From assembly GCA_937901435.1 (NCBI GenBank), contig CALGTJ010000602.1, forward strand, positions 1 through 5,585: DNA of 5,585 bases, given 5' to 3'. The translations under genes and the position numbers were made by a program. Shown here piece by piece: positions 1 through 5,193 of the stretch. The first letter of the stretch is position 1. Every line of letters starts with the position of its first letter. This stretch comes from an uncultured Rhodobacter sp. (GTDB taxonomy: Bacteria; Pseudomonadota; Alphaproteobacteria; Rhodobacterales; Rhodobacteraceae). Under the pieces are notes generated by a model, which ran no database searches, was not told the DNA's origin, and worked only from the letters and a program-made list of their open reading frames with translations.

Positions 1-1
1 G

Positions 2-913
2 ACCCTGTGGATCTTGCTGTTGCTTGTCGGGGACACCCCGATTGTCGCCATCTGTCACGCGATGTCGACGCTCGCCACCAGCGGGATCTCTCCGATCGGG
101 GGGACAAGCGGCGCGGCCTCTGGGATCGTGGGCGAGATGATGATCTTTCTGTTTCTCGGCTTTGCCCTGTCGCGCCAGACCTTCGCCCGCGATACCGCCG
201 ACCGGGGCCGCGCGCGCCTGCTGCGCGATCCCGAGATGCAGATGGGGCTGGCCTTTGCTCTGGGCGTGCCGGTCTTGCTGTTCACCCGCCATTGGCTGGG
301 CGCGCTGGAGGTCGACACGGGCTTTTCCCTCACGGATGGGTTGAGCGCGCTCTGGGGCGGTATTTTCACGGTGCTGTCCTTCCTCAGCACCACCGGATTT
401 GAAAGCTCGCAATGGGAGGCCTCGCAGAACTGGTCAGGCCTCGGCACGCCGGGGCTGATCCTTCTCGGCCTGTCCATGATTGGCGGGGGTGTGGCGACCA
501 CCGCAGGCGGGGTGAAACTGCTGCGGGTCTATGTGCTGTACATGCATGGCCGACGCGAGTTGGAACGCCTCGTGCACCCCAGTTCCGTTGGCAGTCGGCG
601 CACCGGCAAGCGATCCCTGCGCCGTCAGGGGGCCTATGCTGCGTGGATCTTTTTCATGCTGCTGGCGCTCTCTGTGGCCGCGATCATGCTGGCGCTGTCC
701 CTTGCGGGGCTGGATTTTGAATCTGCTGTGATCTTTACCATCGCCGCCGTTACCACCACCGGCCCGCTTGCCAGTATCGCCGGAGATGCGCCGCTCAGCT
801 ATGGGCAGTTGTCCGAAGCGGCCAAACTTATCCTTGCGGCCAGCATGGTCGTCGGGCGATTGGAAACACTCGCCATTATCGCGCTTCTTAACCCTGAATT
901 CTGGCGCAGTTGA
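2..913 (+). CDS. trkH: Trk-type potassium uptake protein TrkH, C-terminal part (5' end outside window)
   Basis: This is the membrane, ion-conducting subunit of a Trk K+ uptake system, which works with the cytoplasmic NAD-binding regulator TrkA. The reading frame is open from base 2, so the N-terminus is missing; 303 codons remain. TrkH channels contain four membrane-pore-membrane repeats, and three pore-loop motifs are visible here: STLATSGISPIGG near residue 23, FLSTTGFESSQ near 125, and VTTTGPLAS near 245. Other family hallmarks are ATTAGGVKLLR (about residue 163) and the C-terminal GRLETLAIIALLNPEFW. Hydrophobic segments alternate with a basic cytoplasmic loop (about 180-205) rich in Arg and Lys. 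The TGA stop lies 225 bp before hfq, and no clear terminator separates them. trkA is expected just upstream, by analogy with related genomes. The first in-window TTG is internal, not the start. Confidence 0.93.
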   Translation, partial: TLWILLLLVGDTPIVAICHAMSTLATSGISPIGGTSGAASGIVGEMMIFLFLGFALSRQTFARDTADRGRARLLRDPEMQMGLAFALGVPVLLFTRHWLGALEVDTGFSLTDGLSALWGGIFTVLSFLSTTGFESSQWEASQNWSGLGTPGLILLGLSMIGGGVATTAGGVKLLRVYVLYMHGRRELERLVHPSSVGSRRTGKRSLRRQGAYAAWIFFMLLALSVAAIMLALSLAGLDFESAVIFTIAAVTTTGPLASIAGDAPLSYGQLSEAAKLILAASMVVGRLETLAIIALLNPEFWRS

Positions 914-1008
914 TTGTTTCCGCAGCACGGCAAAACCTAAATCCAAGCCAAAGGGTTGCAGAAACACGTCAGCCGTTAGGATTCTTTGAAGATTGGCATT
1001 TCCAACGC

Positions 1009-1039
1009 TTGGTTTTACCCTAACTGCCCTGAATATAAG
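1009..1039 (+). promoter_or_regulatory. Possible promoter for hfq-hflX
   Basis: A -10-like TATAAG (1034-1039) is preceded by a TTGGTT (1009-1014), a poor -35 match at a 19-bp spacing; reading GAATAT (1031-1036) as the -10 gives a 16-bp spacing. It lies in the AT-richer gap between trkH and hfq, about 100 bp before the hfq start, where a promoter would be expected. The match to consensus is weak and no experiment supports it. A second candidate, a sigma-54-like pair of GG and GC dinucleotides, lies just upstream (994-1009). Confidence 0.25.
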
Positions 1040-1112
1040 ACAAAGGGACTGGAAACTTTATTTCAGCCCCTGCATAGTGCCGAAAATTGTGCCGCCGGGA
1101 CGACCTGTGCAC

Positions 1113-1128
1113 AAAAAATAATAAAGGG
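1113..1128 (+). promoter_or_regulatory. A-rich hfq leader with ribosome binding site
   Basis: AAAGGG (1123-1128) is the best ribosome binding site for hfq, ending 10 bases before the ATG at 1139. It directly follows, and overlaps, an A-rich run in which 1114-1125 can be read as four consecutive A-R-N triplets (AAA AAT AAT AAA). A-R-N repeats are the known ligand of the distal face of Hfq in enterobacteria. The arrangement fits translational self-repression of hfq, which is established in E. coli but only inferred here. Confidence 0.5.
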
Positions 1129-1138
1129 CGACGGAACG

Positions 1139-1372
1139 ATGGCTGCTGATAAGCAGATTTTACAGGATGCATTCCTAAATCATGTCCGGAAAACAAAAGT
1201 ATCCGTGACGATCTTTCTCATTAACGGGGTCAAGCTTCAGGGCGTGATCACGTGGTTTGACAATTTTTGTGTGTTGCTGCGGCGCGACGGGCAATCCCAA
1301 CTGGTGTATAAGCACGCGATTTCCACGATCATGCCGTCCTCACCAATCAGCCTGTATGATGGCGAAGAGTAA
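1139..1372 (+). CDS. hfq: RNA chaperone Hfq
   Basis: Hfq is a hexameric Sm-like protein that binds small RNAs and mRNAs and helps them pair, controlling translation and stability. The 77-residue product carries the N-terminal helix with LQDAFLN (8-14), the Sm1 segment from about 20 to 47 including [10 protein letters not shown] (26-35) and FDNF (40-43), and the Sm2 signature YKHAIST (57-63), identical to that of E. coli. The basic KTKVSV and RRD segments fit the rim and proximal RNA-binding faces. The C-terminal tail is very short ([12 protein letters not shown]), unlike the long tail in E. coli, as is usual in alphaproteobacteria. The ATG at 1139 was chosen because Sm homology begins right after it and AAAGGG lies upstream; an in-frame TTG extension to 986 adds no recognisable protein. 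In several alphaproteobacteria Hfq is needed for nifA expression. hflX follows after three bases, indicating co-expression. Confidence 0.97.
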   Translation: MAADKQILQDAFLNHVRKTKVSVTIFLINGVKLQGVITWFDNFCVLLRRDGQSQLVYKHAISTIMPSSPISLYDGEE

Positions 1373-1375
1373 TAC

Positions 1376-2662
1376 GTGACAGACATTGTGATCGGGGACG
1401 ACGACACGTCGACCCGGGCTTGGGTCTTGCACCCGGACATCACTTCGGAACGGATCCGCCGGGCGGCGGAACCTGCCTTGGCAGAGGCGGTGTCTTTGGC
1501 TGCGGCCATGCCGGACCTAGAGGTTGTTGGCGCGACCTCTGTACGCCTGCCAAAGATCCACCCTGGCCATTTGTTTGGCACGGGCAAGATCGAGGAACTC
1601 GGCAAGATCTTCAAAGAGGCAAAGATCGTGTTGGTCCTGATCGACGGCACGGTCAGCCCGGTGCAGCAGCGCAATCTGGAAAAGGCGTGGCAGGTCAAGA
1701 TCTTGGATCGCACAGGCCTGATCCTCGAGATCTTCAGCGACCGCGCCCGCACCAGCGAGGGCGTGCTACAGGTCGAAATGGCCGCGCTCAGCTATCAGCG
1801 CACGCGGCTGGTGCGCGCCTGGACCCACCTAGAGCGTCAGCGCGGTGGCCTTGGCTTTGTGGGCGGTCCCGGCGAGACGCAGATCGAATCGGATCGCCGC
1901 GCCATTGACGAGCAACTGACCCGCCTGAAACGGCAAATGGCCAAAGTGGTCAAAACCCGCACCCTGCACCGCGACGCGCGCAAGAAAATTCCCTATCCGA
2001 TCGTGGCCCTCGTCGGCTATACCAACGCGGGCAAATCCACGCTGTTCAACCGGCTCACCGGCGCGGAAGTTTTCGTCAAGGATATGCTCTTTGCCACGCT
2101 CGACCCCACCATGCGCTCTGTGGTGTTGCCGTCGGGGCGCGAGATCATCATGTCCGACACCGTGGGCTTTATCTCTGATCTGCCCACACAGCTTGTCGCC
2201 GCCTTCCGCGCCACACTCGAAGAGGTGCTGGAGGCCGATCTGATCCTGCATGTGCGCGACATCAGCCACCATGAAACCACCGAACAGGCGCGCGATGTGA
2301 TGGCGATCCTGACAGATCTGGGGGTGTCCAAAGAGGTGCCCCTGTTCGAGGTCTGGAACAAGATGGACCTGCTAGAGCCCGAGGACGCCGAGCCGCTTCA
2401 GGTCACGGCAGACCGGCGCGAGAACGTCTTTGCCATCTCGGCCCTGACCGGCGCGGGTCTGGATGAAATGCTCGAGGCGATCTCGGGCGTGCTGACGCCC
2501 CAGAAATTCGAACACAGCTTCAGCCTCAGCTTTGCCCAAGGCAAACAGCGCGCCTGGCTGCACCAACAGGATGTGGTCGAGGCCGAAACCCAAACCGACA
2601 CCGGCTTTGACGTCACTGTCCTCTGGACCGCCCGTCAGGAAAAACAGTTCCGCGATCTGTGA
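1376..2662 (+). CDS. hflX: GTPase HflX
   Basis: HflX is a TRAFAC-class GTPase that binds the 50S subunit and, in E. coli, splits stalled or heat-damaged ribosomes. At 428 residues it matches the family length (E. coli 426). The N-terminal domain holds HPGHLFGTGKIEEL (62-75), and the helical linker holds the glycine-rich HflX signature GGLGFVGGPGETQIESDRR (157-175). The G domain follows, with G1 GYTNAGKS (214-221), switch TLDPT (241-245), G3 DTVGF (261-265), G4 NKMD (328-331) and G5 ISALTG (354-359). A short C-terminal domain ends at residue 428. The GTG start at 1376 lies three bases after the hfq stop, with a weak GAAGAG (1364-1369) as ribosome binding site inside the end of hfq, so translation is probably coupled. 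The next in-frame ATG (1508) would cut into the N-terminal domain. hfq-hflX linkage is widely conserved in proteobacteria. All GTPase motifs are intact. Confidence 0.97.
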   Translation: MTDIVIGDDDTSTRAWVLHPDITSERIRRAAEPALAEAVSLAAAMPDLEVVGATSVRLPKIHPGHLFGTGKIEELGKIFKEAKIVLVLIDGTVSPVQQRNLEKAWQVKILDRTGLILEIFSDRARTSEGVLQVEMAALSYQRTRLVRAWTHLERQRGGLGFVGGPGETQIESDRRAIDEQLTRLKRQMAKVVKTRTLHRDARKKIPYPIVALVGYTNAGKSTLFNRLTGAEVFVKDMLFATLDPTMRSVVLPSGREIIMSDTVGFISDLPTQLVAAFRATLEEVLEADLILHVRDISHHETTEQARDVMAILTDLGVSKEVPLFEVWNKMDLLEPEDAEPLQVTADRRENVFAISALTGAGLDEMLEAISGVLTPQKFEHSFSLSFAQGKQRAWLHQQDVVEAETQTDTGFDVTVLWTARQEKQFRDL

Positions 2663-2684
2663 CCATCAAGGCGTTCCGTGTTTT

Positions 2685-2741
2685 CGTGTATCATCTGGCG
2701 TTGGCTGAAATCAAAGATTTCAACGCACCCGATGATACACG
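2685..2741. repeat. Long imperfect palindrome downstream of hflX
   Basis: CGTGTATCATC (2685-2695) is the exact reverse complement of 2731-2741. Inside it, GCGTT (2698-2702) pairs with AACGC (2722-2726), and GAAATC (2707-2712) pairs with GATTTC (2716-2721) around an AAA loop. Together they form a 57-base hairpin with 22 pairs and small bulges. It begins 22 bases after the hflX stop. Neither strand has a U-run after the stem, so it is not a canonical intrinsic terminator. It could be an RNA-stabilising 3' end, a cruciform, a protein site, or a copy of a dispersed intergenic repeat. Confidence 0.7.
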
Positions 2742-2802
2742 GTACTTCAGGTGAAAGTTTAAATGCTTTGGCTTGGGCTTTGTGCTTCATCTGGCTGAAA
2801 AT

Positions 2803-2815
2803 ACCTCGGGGAGGT
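2803..2815 (-). terminator. Small hairpin followed by ATTTT, possible terminator of the metA operon
   Basis: ACCTC (2803-2807) and GAGGT (2811-2815) form a 5-bp stem with a 3-base loop. Read on the minus strand, the stem is followed at once by ATTTT, a short T-tract. It lies 54 bases after the stop of the minus-strand alpha/beta hydrolase gene. Stem and T-tract are both short, so it is weak alone. With the adjacent hairpin at 2816-2838 it may end transcription. Confidence 0.4.
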
Positions 2816-2838
2816 CTGGAGGGGCAGGGCCCCTCCAG
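2816..2838. terminator. Strong GC-rich hairpin between convergent genes, possibly a bidirectional terminator
   Basis: A perfect 10-bp inverted repeat, CTGGAGGGGC against GCCCCTCCAG, surrounds a 3-base loop. It sits between the convergent hflX and alpha/beta hydrolase genes. No T-run follows directly on either strand; on the minus strand a second small hairpin and ATTTT follow. The AAAATACC-plus-GC-hairpin arrangement resembles short intergenic repeats I recall from roseobacter genomes, but that is memory and not a search. Confidence 0.55.
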
Positions 2839-2843
2839 CCTGT

Positions 2844-2863
2844 CGGATTGCTTTAGCAATTCG
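2844..2863. repeat. Short stem-loop just after the hydrolase stop codon
   Basis: CGGATTGC (2844-2851) pairs with GCAATTCG (2856-2863), with one G-T wobble and a TTTA loop. It begins five bases beyond the minus-strand stop at 2869-2871. No T-run follows on either strand. It probably contributes to the 3'-end structure of the hydrolase mRNA together with the neighbouring hairpins. Confidence 0.45.
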
Positions 2864-2868
2864 ATGAG

Positions 2869-3858
2869 TTATTTGGCCGCACGCGCTGCCGCCCGATCAA
2901 TCGCTGCCACAACATCGGCTGTGCTGACGTGATGGGGCATATGCCCGACACCGGGCAGGGACGTCAGGCGTGTCTGATCCGTCTCGCGCAGCATTTTTTC
3001 CGCGTGGATCTTTACGCCGACCGTCGTATCGGCCTCGCCATGGACAATCTCTAGCGGGACAGCAAACGCGGCATAGCGGGGCTGCATCGCGGTGATCTCG
3101 CCCAACAAGGTCGCGCGGTGCGAGGCATTGGCGCGCAGGGCGGTGCGTTTCAGGCTTAGCCCGACGCCGACAAAGCTTTCAAACCCCTCGGGCATGGATT
3201 GGGGCGCAAAGATGCTGGCGATTTGGTCGCTCAGCCCTTCAGGTTTGATGAAAGCCGTCATCATCGGCACCACCAGCGCGGCCCCCCATAGGCTGGAGGT
3301 GACCTTGTAGAAGGTCTCCAGATCGGTGCTCCAGGGGTGCGAGGGACCGGACACATTGACCACCGCCATCACGGCCTCGGGATACTCCAGCCCCCAGGCC
3401 AATGCGACCGCGCCGCCATAGCTGTGGCCCAGAACGATAGGGTCCGTCACGTCCAAGGCCTCGGCCGCCGCACGCAGATGGGCGGCCTGTCCGAAAATAC
3501 CCTCTGCGTCCTTGGGCAGGCGGTCGGAATAGCCAAGACCGGGGCGGTCAAAGATGATGACGCGGTAGCGGTCCTTCAGCTGCTCAAGCAGGGCGAATTC
3601 CATATCGCGGGTGTTGCCGTTGGACCCATGCAGCAGGATCACATCGGGGCCCGTGCCTTTATCAATCCCTGCGACCACCGCATGCACCCGCAGTCCGTCC
3701 ACCTCGACAAACTGCCCCCGCGCCGGATAGGCCGCCTCTGCCGCGCGTTCGCGGGCATTCGCGCGCAGATGGACGAAAACCGCAAAGACCAGACACAGGA
3801 CGACAAGACTAAAGGCCAATGTTTTCCATCTCATAAGGGGTCGTCTGGTAGATTTCAT
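2869..3858 (-). CDS. Membrane-anchored alpha/beta hydrolase
   Basis: The 329-residue product is an alpha/beta-fold hydrolase of unknown substrate. Residues 1-12 are basic ([12 protein letters not shown]) and are followed by one hydrophobic segment (about 13-30), indicating a signal anchor with the catalytic domain outside the cytoplasm. The fold starts near residue 50. Visible motifs are the oxyanion-hole loop HGSNG (77-81), DRPGLGYSD (104-112), nucleophile elbow GHSYGG with Ser146, likely acid Asp277 in HGEAD, and catalytic His306 in GVGHMPHH. The triad is therefore complete, and the length is normal for a lipase/epoxide-hydrolase-like member. The start is uncertain. The ATG at 3858 has GGGAA eight bases upstream; an ATG at 3834 (321 aa) lacks a ribosome binding site, and one at 3888 is also open. 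Any of these overlaps the end of metA, suggesting co-transcription and coupled translation. No role in methionine synthesis can be read from the sequence. Confidence 0.9.
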   Translation of the reverse strand: MKSTRRPLMRWKTLAFSLVVLCLVFAVFVHLRANARERAAEAAYPARGQFVEVDGLRVHAVVAGIDKGTGPDVILLHGSNGNTRDMEFALLEQLKDRYRVIIFDRPGLGYSDRLPKDAEGIFGQAAHLRAAAEALDVTDPIVLGHSYGGAVALAWGLEYPEAVMAVVNVSGPSHPWSTDLETFYKVTSSLWGAALVVPMMTAFIKPEGLSDQIASIFAPQSMPEGFESFVGVGLSLKRTALRANASHRATLLGEITAMQPRYAAFAVPLEIVHGEADTTVGVKIHAEKMLRETDQTRLTSLPGVGHMPHHVSTADVVAAIDRAAARAAK

Positions 3859-4726
3859 TGATCCAGTTCCCGTACAATAGATGCGCATGAGACCGCCAGC
3901 GGTTCTGCGGTGTCTGGCGCGGGTCGTCGTTTGGATAGTAGTTCATGGGCACGTTTATCGGCGTGCCATTGGCCACATCGCGGTCGTATTCATCCTTCAG
4001 CGTGCGACTGTCATATTCGAAATGGTTAAAGATATAGAGCGCGCGGTGGTCTGCATCCTGCACCAGACAAGGGCCACACTCGTGACTGCCCAGCAAGGTC
4101 GTCAGACCGCCGGTGGCGTCGATCTCGTCCTGTTTCATTTCGGTCCAGCGGCTGACCGGGATCACGCAATCATCCGAGAACCCGCGCAGATAGGGCGAGG
4201 CGGGGGCAAGGTTGTGCTGGCGAAAACAGCCAAAGGCCTTGTGATCCAGCATATGCTTTTGCAGCCCGTAAAAATGATACATCATCGCCATGCCACCCCA
4301 GCAGACGCCAAAAGTCGAATGCACATTGGTTTGGGTCCAGTCCATGACCTCGCGCAATTCGTCCCAATAGGTAACGTCCTCGAACGGCATATGTTCGATG
4401 GGCGCGCCGGTGATGATCAGCCCGTCAAATTTCTCGTCCCGCACATCGACAAAGGGGCGGTAAAACGCCTCCATATGTTCGGGGGCGACGTTCTTGGGGC
4501 TGTGTTCGCTCATCCGGATCAGGTGCAGGTCGATCTGCAGAGGCGTGGCCCCGATCAGACGGCCAAACTGGTTCTCGGTCTGGATCTTTTTCGGCATCAG
4601 GTTGAGCAACCCGATCTTGAGCGGGCGAATGTCCTGCCGCGCGGCCTCGTCCTGACCCAGCACCATTACGCCTTCGGCCTTGAGAACCTCAAAGGCGGGC
4701 AAGTCAGAGGGCAGGGTAATCGGCAT
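3809..4726 (-). CDS. metA: Homoserine O-acetyltransferase (MetA family)
   Basis: MetA activates L-homoserine by O-acylation, the first committed step of methionine synthesis in the cytoplasm. The 305-residue protein matches the family length. The glutamine-amidotransferase-like fold is clear: [19 protein letters not shown] (36-54), [18 protein letters not shown] (101-118), the nucleophile Cys142 in FGVCWGGMA, and His235/Glu237 in NHFEYD completing the active site. The C-terminal YYPNDDP and [14 protein letters not shown] segments are also typical. Residue 111 is Glu (TGAPIE), where E. coli has Gly. In characterised members Glu111 gives acetyl-CoA and Gly111 succinyl-CoA specificity, so this is predicted to be an acetyltransferase even though many databases label the family succinyltransferase. 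The ATG at 4726 has only a weak, distant AGGA upstream. A possible small membrane peptide ends 20 bases before it, and the alpha/beta hydrolase start overlaps its 3' end. Confidence 0.96.
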   Translation of the reverse strand: MPITLPSDLPAFEVLKAEGVMVLGQDEAARQDIRPLKIGLLNLMPKKIQTENQFGRLIGATPLQIDLHLIRMSEHSPKNVAPEHMEAFYRPFVDVRDEKFDGLIITGAPIEHMPFEDVTYWDELREVMDWTQTNVHSTFGVCWGGMAMMYHFYGLQKHMLDHKAFGCFRQHNLAPASPYLRGFSDDCVIPVSRWTEMKQDEIDATGGLTTLLGSHECGPCLVQDADHRALYIFNHFEYDSRTLKDEYDRDVANGTPINVPMNYYPNDDPRQTPQNRWRSHAHLLYGNWINEIYQTTPYEMENIGL

Positions 4727-4746
4727 GGTCTTTTTTACGTCCTAGG

Positions 4747-4842
4747 TCAGAGGCAGCTTGGATAGTCCGTATTTAACCCGATGACCAGCAGGAGCAAGAT
4801 CACCCCCGCAGATGCCAGCGCAAAGGTGATCCGGCAGGACAA
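4747..4842 (-). CDS. Candidate small single-pass membrane protein upstream of metA
   Basis: A 31-codon frame with a TTG start ends 20 bases before metA. The product has a short basic N-terminus (MSCRIT), one hydrophobic stretch (FALASAGVILLLLVIGL) and a short tail ending in NTDYPSCL. The third codon positions are GC-rich (about 23 of 30) within this stretch but AT-rich in the codons just upstream, which supports a start near 4842. A CGGGG lies four bases before the TTG, which is close spacing. The same frame stays open to another TTG at 4893, giving 48 aa with an N-terminus of REYVQSFWKKL. I do not recognise a family. It could be a chance open frame in the metA leader, or a real membrane peptide co-expressed with metA. 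Confidence 0.42.
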   Translation of the reverse strand: MSCRITFALASAGVILLLLVIGLNTDYPSCL

Positions 4843-4883
4843 AAAACCCCGATATGTTAACTTTTTCCAAAAGCTTTGTACGT

Positions 4884-4895
4884 ATTCACGCAAAG
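4884..4895 (-). other. metA-side leader segment with a small hairpin
   Basis: On the minus strand CTTTGCGT (4895-4888) can pair with ACG and CAAAG just downstream (to about 4874), forming a small interrupted hairpin. It lies about 150 bases before the metA ATG, within the probable 5' leader. It does not match the SAM-II riboswitch pattern known upstream of metA in other alphaproteobacteria. The function, if any, is unknown. Confidence 0.2.
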
Positions 4896-4938
4896 ATCAC
4901 GCCGCGCCGCTAGACAGAAAAGCCGCAGCAGTTCTTAA

Positions 4939-4967
4939 TTGACGTATCGTAAAGAGTGCGCGGTTAC
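4939..4967 (+). promoter_or_regulatory. Possible plus-strand promoter for the structured region
   Basis: TTGACG (4939-4944) is a very good -35 element, and 17 bases later GGTTAC (4962-4967) stands at the -10 position, a poor match. Alphaproteobacterial promoters often keep TTGAC and tolerate weak -10 elements. A start about seven bases on, near 4974, would fall just before the AGGACGT arm of the stem at 4979. No plus-strand protein gene follows, so it would drive a non-coding RNA if it is real. Confidence 0.25.
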
Positions 4968-4978
4968 CACGACAGAAA

Positions 4979-5172
4979 AGGACGTTCGAAGGCTCGGGAA
5001 ATCACTTTCAGGTAGGGTGAAATTTTGGTCTCTTTCCTCGACTGTATTACAGGTTTGGCCGGTCCTTTTCTACCCTCGGTGTTGGGTCGTCTTCGCGATG
5101 GGAGGACCCGGCACCGAGGGTTTATTCCTGTTTCAAACGCAAGGTTCCGGGTGTACGGCATAGTCACGTCCT
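4979..5172 (+). ncRNA. Candidate structured non-coding RNA in the metA-ATPase intergenic region
   Basis: AGGACGT (4979-4985) is complementary to ACGTCCT (5166-5172) and could close a 194-base structure. Inside lie three hairpins: TTTCA/TGAAA (5006-5022), CTGT/ACAG (5042-5052), and a dominant stem at 5072-5121. In that stem 10 bp, two U-G wobbles and 5 bp run without a break on the plus strand; on the minus strand the wobbles become A-C mismatches, which favours plus-strand RNA. ACAGG (5050-5054) and CCTGT (5127-5131) may add an outer pairing. The stem is followed by TTTATT, so a shorter transcript ending near 5126 is also possible. I looked for hallmarks of SRP RNA, RNase P RNA and tmRNA and found none; a 6S-like RNA cannot be judged by eye. 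No protein-like ORF is convincing here. Confidence 0.33.
5072..5121 (+). repeat. Strong 17-pair stem-loop
   Basis: ACCCTCGGTG (5072-5081) pairs perfectly with 5112-5121. T5082 and T5083 can wobble with G5111 and G5110, and GGGTC (5084-5088) pairs with GACCC (5105-5109), leaving a 16-base loop. The plus strand continues TTTATTCC. It may be the 3' stem of a small RNA or a regulatory hairpin. It is 73 bases beyond the stop of the minus-strand ATPase gene, and on that strand the stem is followed by AGAAAAGG, so it is not a canonical terminator for the ATPase gene. Confidence 0.7.
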
Positions 5173-5193
5173 GCACGCGTTTTGCGCAATCCC

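Noticed and set aside
14..913. trkH starting at the TTG at base 14
   Set aside because: The frame is open to the window edge and the missing N-terminal pore repeat shows that the gene continues to the left.
986..1138. In-frame upstream extension of hfq from a TTG
   Set aside because: The 51 added residues show no Hfq homology, and the ribosome binding site and A-rich leader point to the ATG at 1139.
3881..4765. Long plus-strand open frame (294 aa) opposite metA
   Set aside because: It is antisense to a certain metA with intact catalytic residues, and its product has no recognisable domain; it is a shadow of GC-rich coding sequence.
4727..4920. SAM-II riboswitch in the metA leader
   Set aside because: The minus strand has AAAGCTTTT and small hairpins but not the GUGAUAAA-like core followed by the pseudoknot strand next to the ribosome binding site.
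4979..5172. SRP RNA, RNase P RNA or tmRNA
   Set aside because: Neither strand has the GGAAGGAAGC-type SRP loop or the tmRNA ends. The minus strand has GAGGAAAG, as in RNase P, but the following conserved bases and the rest of the core are missing.
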